Source: Spirochaeta sp. UBA2779 (GTDB taxonomy: Bacteria; Spirochaetota; Spirochaetia; DSM-2461). From it: 7,486 bases of DNA. Every line of letters starts with the position of its first letter. The first letter of the stretch is position 1. A program made the translations under genes and the position numbers. The notes beneath the pieces are model-generated. The model made no database searches. It was not told where the DNA came from and saw only the letters and a list, made by a program, of their open reading frames with translations. Shown piece by piece: positions 1 to 5,385 of this stretch. Where the stretch lies: contig DEIH01000250.1 of assembly GCA_002352375.1 (NCBI GenBank), forward strand, positions 2,106 to 9,591, written 5' to 3'.

Positions 1-663
1 ATTTTTCACATTCAAGCTCTCCATTTCCAGTTCATTGTAAACAGCCCCGATGGATTCCAGATAATGAGAGTCCGAATTACGCAGGACGGGATACCTCCCC
101 GCCAGCTCAGAATTATCCCCGGAGCGAAGTTCTACCGCATCGAAATCCTCATCCGGAATAAAGCCGAGTTGAGAGATGATACCATTGGTCTGCCTGGCGA
201 TATGTGCCGGAATGCACAGCCCTCCAAGATGATGAATCTCTTCCAGCAGAGAAAGGAGGTTGAAACTGGATGCACCGTATAGGGTTTTCTCTGCAAAACC
301 GAGAATCTCGTCTTTCCCATTAACGAAAGGCTGATCCCCGAGAATCTCAGCCCTGTTGGGGACATCCGGAAGACTCTCATAAACGAGCTTCCCGAGCTCC
401 AGAGCAGAATCAAGACAATCGAAAAGTCCCAGAACATGGGCCTCTTCCATAACATTCACCTCAATACCGTAGAGGCAGGCCATACTCTCCCGGGCACAAA
501 CCTCGGCGAATACCGGAAGGTTTAACGTACAGTTATGATCGGTAAGGGCCAGAGCGTTCAGCCCAACATTTTGTGCCTGTTTAACGATGGCTGCAGGGGA
601 CATTTCCAGAGAGGCACAGGGAGAGAGGCAGCTGTGAATATGAAAGTCCCCCCGGAAAAGCAC
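1..663 (-). CDS. PHP-domain metal-dependent phosphoesterase (3' end cut by window edge)
   Basis: Reading from a GTG at 663, the minus strand is open to base 1 and gives 221 residues with no stop, so the C-terminus lies outside the window. The PHP metal-site motifs are all visible: FHIHSCLSPC near residues 7-16 (HxH), TDHN at 41-44, GIE at 66-68 with EEAHVLGLF at 73-81, IPAHI at 151-155 and NSDSHY at 196-201. PHP proteins are multinuclear metal phosphoesterases of the histidinol-phosphatase/TrpH/DNA-polymerase-PHP superfamily; the substrate of this branch is not known to me. The start is chosen because the HxH motif lies only eight residues in and the preceding gene stops 2 bp upstream; there is no clear Shine-Dalgarno sequence, which suggests translational coupling. 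It is the fourth gene of the DRTGG/CBS-ATPase/DRTGG/PHP set. Perhaps only 10-25 residues are missing, judging from remembered family length. Confidence 0.9.
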   Translation of the reverse strand, partial: MLFRGDFHIHSCLSPCASLEMSPAAIVKQAQNVGLNALALTDHNCTLNLPVFAEVCARESMACLYGIEVNVMEEAHVLGLFDCLDSALELGKLVYESLPDVPNRAEILGDQPFVNGKDEILGFAEKTLYGASSFNLLSLLEEIHHLGGLCIPAHIARQTNGIISQLGFIPDEDFDAVELRSGDNSELAGRYPVLRNSDSHYLESIGAVYNELEMESLNVKN

Positions 664-665
664 AA

Positions 666-1001
666 TTACAGATCTTTTAAACCATTGCCGATATGATTGG
701 AGGTTTGAAACTGGTTTTCAACTGTTCTAAAAACAGCAATCCCCTCACTTACTGCAGTCTCAAGTACATCATCGTCAACAGGCCGGTTATTGCAGATAAC
801 AATGGCCGGGACTCCAACCAGGGTGGCTACAGCAATCGTATTTTTATGGGCCTGAATGGTTATCAGAACCGAATCTTCAGAGGCATTGGCCATCACATCA
901 CTGAGAAGGTCTGAAGTGTAGGCATCTGTTAATTCACGGTCTTCATATCTGTCCTGAAGACATTCCATTTTTTCGATTTTCCCGATATCAGCAATCGTCA
1001 T
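666..1001 (-). CDS. DRTGG-type domain protein, paralogue 2 (HprK N-domain-like)
   Basis: A 111-aa single-domain protein. The segment AYTSDLLSDVMANA (about residues 27-40), then VLITIQAHKN and a C-terminal part ending near NHIGNGL, fit the stand-alone DRTGG family, whose fold also occurs at the N-terminus of HPr kinase and in phosphotransacetylase-like proteins. The literal DRTGG tetrad is absent, as in many members. The ITIQxHxN segment marks a different subfamily from the second DRTGG protein encoded at 1944-2285. Its role is presumably a small-molecule-binding or protein-interaction partner of the CBS-ATPase; this is inference from gene order. The ATG at 1001 has a strong GGAAGGAAGG-type ribosome binding site about 5 nt upstream. 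The start overlaps the 3' end of the CBS-ATPase gene by 14 bp, and the PHP gene follows after 2 bp. Confidence 0.82.
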   Translation of the reverse strand: MTIADIGKIEKMECLQDRYEDRELTDAYTSDLLSDVMANASEDSVLITIQAHKNTIAVATLVGVPAIVICNNRPVDDDVLETAVSEGIAVFRTVENQFQTSNHIGNGLKDL

Positions 1002-1947
1002 TATTACCTTCCTTCCCGTTTTCCTTTTTAAGATAAATAATCGAAAGTATCATCGTACCCAGGCCCGGCTCGGAGTGAATCTCAAACTCATCTGAAATCT
1101 TCTTCACATTCGGCAGCCCCATACCCGCCCCGAAACCCATAGAGCGCACCCATTCGCTGGCCGTTGAAAATCCTTCTGTCATCGCCAGTTCTATATTTTC
1201 AATTCCCGGTCCCAGATCGTTGGCGGAAATCCTGATACGCTCGGGGTTGATATCGAATCCCAGCATTCCCCCCAGAGAATGGGCCACCAGGTTTATCTCC
1301 AGCTCGTAACAGGCCACTGCCACCCGGCGGATAACCCCAGAGGGAACCTTCCGCCTTTTCAGGAACTTTTTGATTTCAGTGGAAGCCTTTCCGCCGTTTT
1401 CAAAATCGTGCTGCTGCAGGGAGTACACCTTAACCAGATCGAAGATATCCGCTTCTTCGGAGTCTTCTATCAAATGCTCCATTTTATTCAGTTGCTGTGA
1501 GAGTTCCCGGATTAAAGCCAGATTGATATTCCGGAAAGTGAGCATACCGTTAAGCTTGTTGTCTTTATCCACCACCGGAAATCGGCGGAAGGGGTATTTA
1601 TTAAAAGCGGCAATGGCAAAGGAGAGGGGCATCTCATCGTGGAGAACCTGAACTTCCCGGGTCATCCAATGGAGCACCGTATCTTCCATCTTTCCCTTTT
1701 CCAGGGCGTTCATCACATCGTTCATGCTCACCAGCCCTACCACTTTCTGCGACTCGGCTACAGTAACCGGCAGCCCGGTAATGGCATTCTGTTTCATCAG
1801 AGCCTGTGCTTCCCGCATTGAAGTCTGCCTGGAAACGGTAATTACTTCGGAAGTCATCACCTTTCTGATTTCAAGGCCGTAAACCAGTTCCTGCAGCCGG
1901 AGGGAAGTCTCAAGGGGATTCACCTCTCCCCGGCTTTCGTAGTTCAT
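988..1947 (-). CDS. CBS-pair protein fused to RsbW-like histidine-kinase-type ATPase
   Basis: A 319-aa soluble protein. Residues about 26-147 form two CBS motifs (VMTSEVITV...ITGLPV, then WMTREVQVL...RRFPVVD), a module that usually binds AMP, ATP or related nucleotides. A linker (150-200) may be partly helical. Residues 200-307 are a GHKL ATPase like the anti-sigma/serine kinases RsbW and SpoIIAB: N-box YELEIN at 214-219, G1 box DLGPGI at 244-249 and G2 box GFGAGMGL at 271-278. All ATP-lid glycines are present, but I see no phosphoacceptor-histidine (DHp) domain, so it is unlikely to be a classical sensor kinase. It is flanked by two DRTGG proteins and followed by a PHP phosphoesterase. The ATG at 1947 overlaps the upstream stop (ATGA) and has GGGGA 5 nt before it, indicating translational coupling. 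Serine/threonine kinase or anti-sigma-like activity is inferred and untested. Confidence 0.88.
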   Translation of the reverse strand: MNYESRGEVNPLETSLRLQELVYGLEIRKVMTSEVITVSRQTSMREAQALMKQNAITGLPVTVAESQKVVGLVSMNDVMNALEKGKMEDTVLHWMTREVQVLHDEMPLSFAIAAFNKYPFRRFPVVDKDNKLNGMLTFRNINLALIRELSQQLNKMEHLIEDSEEADIFDLVKVYSLQQHDFENGGKASTEIKKFLKRRKVPSGVIRRVAVACYELEINLVAHSLGGMLGFDINPERIRISANDLGPGIENIELAMTEGFSTASEWVRSMGFGAGMGLPNVKKISDEFEIHSEPGLGTMILSIIYLKKENGKEGNNDDC

Positions 1948-2285
1948 GAAGTCCCCATCACTCTGCCCACCTTCAGGCAGGTTTCGTACGTGGAGAACCG
2001 GGTTTGCAGAATAACAATATCCTGTTCCTCGGCCAGTTTAATCATTCCCTTTGTTATAGTTTTATTGTTGGTGACCACTACCGCGGTGATGCCGATAATT
2101 CCCGCCGACCTGATAACCTGTTCTGTGGTGAGGGAGGTAATCAGAAGCAGATTTTCCAGTTCACACATCAGAACATCGCTTAAAAGGTCTGAAGTGAAAA
2201 CTGAATCTATATCCAGATTCCCGCAGTCCACCGGACCGTAAAGGGAGTCACTTTCCAGGGCTTCCTGTATTTGCTTCAGTTTCAT
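1944..2285 (-). CDS. DRTGG-type domain protein, paralogue 1
   Basis: A 113-aa protein sharing TSDLLSDV (about residues 31-38) with the protein encoded at 666-1001 but otherwise divergent. Its LLLITSLTTEQVIRSAGIIG stretch and C-terminal ILQTRFSTYETCLKVG resemble the branch of the DRTGG family closest to the HprK N-domain. No catalytic motif is evident, so a ligand-sensing or scaffold role is likely. It is the first gene of the four-gene signalling set and overlaps the CBS-ATPase start by 4 bp. The ATG at 2285 lies 10 nt downstream of an AGGA whose bases overlap the stop codon of the preceding nucleotidyltransferase gene. Translation is therefore probably coupled and the genes cotranscribed. 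Confidence 0.82.
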   Translation of the reverse strand: MKLKQIQEALESDSLYGPVDCGNLDIDSVFTSDLLSDVLMCELENLLLITSLTTEQVIRSAGIIGITAVVVTNNKTITKGMIKLAEEQDIVILQTRFSTYETCLKVGRVMGTS

Positions 2286-2295
2286 TATTAATTGT

Positions 2296-2300
2296 TCCTA
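2296..2300 (-). promoter_or_regulatory. Ribosome binding site overlapping the upstream stop codon
   Basis: On the minus strand the bases read TAGGA: the TAG ends the nucleotidyltransferase gene and AGGA is the Shine-Dalgarno for the DRTGG gene starting at 2285 (10-nt spacing). This layout supports the chosen ATG and ties translation of the hydrogenase-type regulatory set to the gene before it. Confidence 0.55.
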
Positions 2301-2762
2301 CAGTTGATTGTCAGTGTCGCTTTCAAGAAACTCCACATCGGCAAGATCTCTATGTCTGCCTGAAGCTTTCTTATTCCGGAGTAAGTCATTCCGGGAAATG
2401 ATAGATAGTTCAATACCTTCAATTCTGATAGTTTCCTTTTTTAGATAGCAATCTTCAAATTCAATTCCGTTTGCCTGGTTGATAATATCTATCTGTATGG
2501 GTGGCCGACCCATTCGGAACACGTTTCCGAATTCCATAAAGACCCTGTCTTCTACAGTAGGCACTCCGAATTCTGAAAGTGCCTGCTGTAATTTTTCGAT
2601 GTTTTTAGTATCAATAGCAATAAGAAAATCTATATCATTTGTCGCTCTGGGATTCCCGTAAATACCGACTGCCCAGCCTCCCACGAGCAGGTATCGGACT
2701 TTATTTTTGTTTAAACACTGTATAAATTCTTTGAAGTCGTCCGGTAGTTGCCTCTTTCCCAT
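2298..2762 (-). CDS. Pol-beta-superfamily nucleotidyltransferase (DUF6036/AbiEii-like)
   Basis: A 154-aa protein with a complete minimal nucleotidyltransferase signature: LLVGGWAVGIYG at residues 25-36, then TNDIDFLI at 41-48 giving the D-x-D pair D43/D45, and PIQIDIIN at 88-95 supplying the likely third acidic residue D92. The C-terminal LLRNKKASGRHRDLADVEFL (127-146) is typical of DUF6036/AbiEii-like members. Some relatives are the toxin or antitoxin half of nucleotidyltransferase-based systems; others are uncharacterised, so the substrate cannot be named. The start at 2762 is supported by the family-like opening LPDDFKEF, and no other ATG precedes the catalytic motifs. Its first 62 bp overlap the end of the upstream 65-aa gene in another frame. 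GC is about 40% against about 51% in the CBS-ATPase gene (hand counts), which hints at separate origin. Confidence 0.85.
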   Translation of the reverse strand: MGKRQLPDDFKEFIQCLNKNKVRYLLVGGWAVGIYGNPRATNDIDFLIAIDTKNIEKLQQALSEFGVPTVEDRVFMEFGNVFRMGRPPIQIDIINQANGIEFEDCYLKKETIRIEGIELSIISRNDLLRNKKASGRHRDLADVEFLESDTDNQL

Positions 2763-2898
2763 AGAAACACTCCCGCAGGTAGGTGATAGTTTCCAGCTTT
2801 TCCCTGATTGGTGCAGCAGACCAGTATTTTCGATCCTGATTGTTCATTTCTTCGGCTTTTCCTGTTGTAATCTGTGTCCGATCCATTCGTTCCATCAT
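2701..2898 (-). CDS. Conserved small protein paired with the nucleotidyltransferase
   Basis: A 65-aa basic protein of unknown function. The segments MDRTQI near the N-terminus, DRKYWSAAPIREKLETI (about residues 22-38) and the end YGKEATTGRLQRIYTVF resemble a small family that I recall lying directly upstream of DUF6036-type nucleotidyltransferases, where the tail has the form YG-x(2-4)-A/T-T-x-RLQR. An in-frame TAG immediately precedes the ATG at 2898, so translation begins at codon 1, 2 or 5. A strong AGGAAGG sits about 14 nt before codon 1, which is long, so codon 2 or 5 cannot be excluded. The 62-bp out-of-frame overlap with the nucleotidyltransferase suggests tight coupling. It could be the partner (antitoxin- or adaptor-like) of that enzyme, but this is inference. 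Confidence 0.68.
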   Translation of the reverse strand: MMERMDRTQITTGKAEEMNNQDRKYWSAAPIREKLETITYLRECFYGKEATTGRLQRIYTVFKQK

Positions 2899-2927
2899 CT
2901 ATTTTACTTTTACCTTCCTGCAAACCT

Positions 2928-2956
2928 ATAATAGCATTTTTATGGAATTAGGAAAA
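2928..2956 (-). promoter_or_regulatory. Candidate promoter for the leftward operon
   Basis: On the minus strand TATTAT (2933 to 2928) is preceded by TG plus one base, an extended -10 arrangement. A weak -35-like TTTTCC (2956 to 2951) lies 17 bp upstream. Transcription would start roughly 25 bases before the ATG of the 65-aa gene and could run through all six leftward genes, since no terminator-like hairpin is visible between them. The weak -35 keeps confidence low. Confidence 0.4.
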
Positions 2957-3033
2957 CTGAGATTGATATACAAAAACTAGGTGAAAGATTGAGTTAAACG
3001 GTATATTGTTGAATTAGCAGCTCTTTGTTCACC

Positions 3034-3038
3034 AGGAG
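3034..3038 (+). promoter_or_regulatory. Ribosome binding site of the MuiA-family gene
   Basis: AGGAG lies 6 nt before the ATG at 3045 and fixes that start. Upstream, TATATT at 3002-3007 could be a -10 element, but I see no convincing -35 at the right distance, so the promoter is not assigned. Confidence 0.75.
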
Positions 3039-3044
3039 AATAAT

Positions 3045-4673
3045 ATGGAAATAACTGAGACAGAAGTAGAATCAAAAGTATCCGCAGTTACCGTATATCA
3101 GGGCCGGGCCATGATTACCCGGCATGTGAAAGTTTCATTGGAAGAGGGGAACCAGGTTCTGATTTTCACGGATCTTCCTGAAGATCTGGATCGTGACAGT
3201 ATACAGGTAAAGGGGACCGGGGAGGCCACGCTGGGAGAATGCTCTTATGAAACAGAATATTTTATTGAGGATGTCAACTCAAAAAAACAATCCCTGTTGG
3301 ATAAGCAGCAGGAGCTCAGTGACAGCATTGCGGAAATTTCTCTCACATTGGAGGCCTGTGAAAAGGAAAAAAACTTTATTGAGAGAATTACCGGTTTTAT
3401 CACAACCCCGGCTGCCATGAATACTGAGGGCGGCAGCAGAAGTTCCACCAGCGTAAATGTAGGTCTTAATGCTTCTACCTGGAGTAGTATGCTGGATTTT
3501 TATCATGGGAAAAATTCAGAAATCGATAAGTTGAAATTGACTTCAGAACGAAAAATTCGTGAACTGGAGCAGGAACTGGAAAAAACTGTTTATGAGATTG
3601 AAGATCTCGGGAGTGATATTCAGAAATCACGAAACATCATCAAGGTAAGTCTCTTCAAACAGAGTGCAGGCAAATTGGAGCTGGATTTATCTTACATGCT
3701 TTCCGGACCTTCCTGGCGTCCTGTATATGATTTCAGGGCTTCGAGTGATAGGGATACAGTGGCCCTTGAATACAATGCTCTGGTTAATCAGGCAACAGGA
3801 GAAGACTGGATTGGGGTTAACCTCAAGCTGTCAACTGCAAGGGTTAATATTTCCGGCATTCTGCCTGAATTAACACCCTGGTACTTATATTCCAGCGAGC
3901 CTTCACCAATACTTCGAATGTCAAAGAGTAAAAAGATGGCAGTAGAGAAGGATAGCGAGCTATATGACGAAATATCGATGTCAAAGGCAGCTGATTCTAT
4001 TGAGAAGGAGGAGATTGAAGTCAGTCAAGCCGAAATTGAGACGGCTGGAGCTTCTGTCGTTTTTGCAGTAGCCGGCGGCGGCAACATTAACGGCGATAAC
4101 AGTGATACCCGTGTATCTCTGATGCATCAGGATTTACCTGTCAGTTTTCAATATGCTTCTGTCCCCAAAATATCAGAATTTGCTTTTCTGACAGCCAGTA
4201 TAACCAACAAAACTGAATTCCCATTTCTTCCGGGCAATGCAAGTATTTTTTTAGACGGGTCATTCGTATCAAATTCGTCATTCTCTTTGATAATGCCGGA
4301 TCAGAAAACGGAGGTTTCCCTTGGTGTGGATGAGGGGATTAATATCGAATACCGCTACATTAAACGGTTTAAAAAGAACGAGGGCATCGTCAATAAGCGG
4401 ATCAGTGAACAATTTGAATATCAGATCCGGGTAACCAACAATCGTAGTAAAGATATCGATATTACCGTTTACGATCAGTTTCCGATATCCGAAGAGAAGG
4501 AGATAAGCGTAAAACCGCTCTCTCCGATTGTTAAAGACAATCAGAAAGAAATCTCCCTGGATGATGAATCAAAAATCAAGTGGCAGTTCAAGCTGGCTTC
4601 CGGTGAAAAGCGTGAATTACCCTTCAGTTATCTGATTGAATATCCTCTCGGCGCAAGTCTTCCCGGATTCTAA
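3045..4673 (+). CDS. muiA: MuiA-family protein (DUF4140 + DUF4139)
   Basis: A 542-aa protein of the 'mucoidy inhibitor A' family, known mainly by name; its biochemical function is not established. The N-terminal DUF4140 part (about 8-115) starts with the characteristic VSAVTVYQGRAMITR and a LPEDLDRDSIQV segment. It is followed by helical, probably coiled-coil stretches (about 77-117 and 155-200). The DUF4139 beta-rich part follows: LSYMLSGPSWRPVYDFR (215-231), VNQATGEDWIGVNLKLSTA (247-265), FLPGNASIFLDGSFVSNSSF (394-413) and VYDQFPIS (475-482). A charged, low-complexity linker (about 291-335) divides DUF4139. There is no signal peptide or membrane segment, so a cytoplasmic location is likely. 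It is the only plus-strand gene, divergent from the left operon and convergent with vapC (17 bp between the stops). The length is in the family's usual range. Confidence 0.92.
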   Translation: MEITETEVESKVSAVTVYQGRAMITRHVKVSLEEGNQVLIFTDLPEDLDRDSIQVKGTGEATLGECSYETEYFIEDVNSKKQSLLDKQQELSDSIAEISLTLEACEKEKNFIERITGFITTPAAMNTEGGSRSSTSVNVGLNASTWSSMLDFYHGKNSEIDKLKLTSERKIRELEQELEKTVYEIEDLGSDIQKSRNIIKVSLFKQSAGKLELDLSYMLSGPSWRPVYDFRASSDRDTVALEYNALVNQATGEDWIGVNLKLSTARVNISGILPELTPWYLYSSEPSPILRMSKSKKMAVEKDSELYDEISMSKAADSIEKEEIEVSQAEIETAGASVVFAVAGGGNINGDNSDTRVSLMHQDLPVSFQYASVPKISEFAFLTASITNKTEFPFLPGNASIFLDGSFVSNSSFSLIMPDQKTEVSLGVDEGINIEYRYIKRFKKNEGIVNKRISEQFEYQIRVTNNRSKDIDITVYDQFPISEEKEISVKPLSPIVKDNQKEISLDDESKIKWQFKLASGEKRELPFSYLIEYPLGASLPGF

Positions 4674-4690
4674 TGTTTTTATGAAATCGG

Positions 4691-5071
4691 TTATTTGGTA
4701 TATGGAGGCTTAAGTTCCGGAAACATTGGGAAATGCTTTTTATTTAAAGTGATTAATTCCAGATTGTTTGTCTCACATGTTGCGGCAATTAGAGCATCTG
4801 GAATTTCTACCGCATGAGAGGCCCTGAAAAGGCCTCTCATTGTTCCTGCCATCCGGGCAATCTCAGCAGTAACAGGAAGTACCGGGAAAGATGCGAATAG
4901 CTGGTCTACCACCTCTGCTTCGCTGCCTCGAATCCCGGAGTAGATTTCTGCAACAGAAACAACTGAGAAAGTAATGGTATCCTGTACAGCCTGAAAAAAC
5001 CTTACGGCTTTTTCTTCACCTCTTAAAAAATCAATCAATACATCGCTGTCGACAAGAAGCCCTTTGCTCAT
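4691..5071 (-). CDS. vapC: VapC-type PIN-domain toxin
   Basis: A 126-aa PIN-domain ribonuclease. The metal-binding acids are in place: D8 and D10 in LLVDSDVLIDF, E42 in SVAEIYSG and D92 in IPDALIAAT; the C-terminal LITLNKKHFPMF is typical of the family. VapC toxins usually cleave tRNA or rRNA and are blocked by VapB. The start at 5071 overlaps the antitoxin stop (TGATG). The frame stays open to an ATG at 5140, but that would add 23 residues lying wholly inside vapB and resembling no PIN N-terminus, so it was not used. A perfect 10-bp hairpin sits in the coding sequence at 4814-4840. No key residue is missing, so the toxin looks intact. Confidence 0.93.
   Translation of the reverse strand: MSKGLLVDSDVLIDFLRGEEKAVRFFQAVQDTITFSVVSVAEIYSGIRGSEAEVVDQLFASFPVLPVTAEIARMAGTMRGLFRASHAVEIPDALIAATCETNNLELITLNKKHFPMFPELKPPYTK
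4814..4840. repeat. Perfect 10-bp inverted repeat inside vapC
   Basis: ATGAGAGGCC (4814-4823) and GGCCTCTCAT (4831-4840) are exact reverse complements separated by a 7-nt loop. On the vapC mRNA strand the loop is TTTTCAG and no U-run follows, so it is not a standard terminator. It encodes the MRGLFRASH segment, a part of the PIN fold of no special sequence conservation. It may form a stable stem in the toxin message. Confidence 0.6.
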
Positions 5072-5319
5072 CAAGACGGCCTGTCTTTCCAACCCTTCCG
5101 GAGCTTCCTGATATCGGGCAGGTCCTGACGATTGGCCCATATCCCTGCGATATCACCCAGAACTTTTTCTTTATCTGTTTCTTCAACAGAGTTGATGTAT
5201 GTATCGATGGACTGCCGTATCAGTTCGCTTTGAGACACCCCGGCTGACGCGGCATAAGAGGCCAGCTTCTTTTTCTGGTACGAGGTTAAATAGATCTGTG
5301 TTCGTTCCATGGTGGGCAT
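5071..5319 (-). CDS. vapB: VapB-type ribbon-helix-helix antitoxin
   Basis: An 82-aa protein. Residues 4-12 (MERTQIYLT) form the DNA-contacting beta ribbon, followed by two helices (about 13-25 and 29-43, containing VSQSELIRQSIDTYI), the ribbon-helix-helix layout. The C-terminal half (about 50-78) is the likely toxin-binding tail with LGDIAGIWANR. It should bind and inhibit the PIN toxin encoded just downstream and repress its own promoter. Two starts are possible: ATG at 5319 or ATG at 5310. The second gives the family-typical MERTQ opening. Neither has a Shine-Dalgarno sequence, and the predicted transcript begins only a few bases upstream, so translation may be leaderless or nearly so. Confidence 0.92.
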   Translation of the reverse strand: MPTMERTQIYLTSYQKKKLASYAASAGVSQSELIRQSIDTYINSVEETDKEKVLGDIAGIWANRQDLPDIRKLRKGWKDRPS

Positions 5320-5343
5320 TATACATTACTATTATACATCACA
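5318..5343. repeat. 13-bp tandem direct repeat, likely VapB operator
   Basis: Two adjacent 13-bp units, ATTATACATTACT (5318-5330) and ATTATACATCACA (5331-5343), match at 11 of 13 positions, with the 9-mer ATTATACAT identical. They overlap the predicted -10 box and reach the vapB start codon at 5319. Ribbon-helix-helix antitoxins typically bind tandem or inverted short repeats over their own promoter, so this is the best operator candidate; binding itself is inferred. Confidence 0.6.
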
Positions 5344-5359
5344 TTGCAGGATTTGTCAG
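5331..5359 (-). promoter_or_regulatory. vapBC promoter
   Basis: On the minus strand CTGACA (5359 to 5354, 5 of 6 to the -35 consensus) and TATAAT (5336 to 5331, perfect -10) are separated by exactly 17 bp. The start site would fall near 5324, about 5 nt before the ATG at 5319 or 14 nt before the ATG at 5310. A second TATAAT (5323 to 5318) has no -35 at a proper distance and is better explained as part of the tandem repeat. Confidence 0.7.
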
Positions 5360-5385
5360 TCATGATTACCGGCGTAGGAAAAATT

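Noticed and set aside
132..455. 107-aa minus-strand open frame
   Set aside because: It lies inside the PHP gene in another frame; the PHP frame shows all family motifs and this one shows none.
2711..2923. 70-aa minus-strand frame beginning with TTG
   Set aside because: It overlaps the 65-aa gene in another frame, while the 65-aa frame carries family-like sequence and an ATG start.
2960..2994. Direct repeat AGATTGA (2960-2966 and 2986-2992) and TTGATA/TTGAGT as -35 elements for the MuiA-family gene
   Set aside because: No acceptable -10 box lies 16-18 bp downstream of either, and a 7-bp repeat is expected by chance in AT-rich DNA.
4674..4690. Bidirectional terminator between muiA and vapC
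   Set aside because: The 17-bp gap has a short T-run but no inverted repeat that would form a terminator stem.
5072..5140. 23-residue N-terminal extension of VapC from the ATG at 5140
   Set aside because: It lies entirely inside vapB and resembles no PIN protein; the ATG at 5071 with the TGATG overlap gives the normal family N-terminus.
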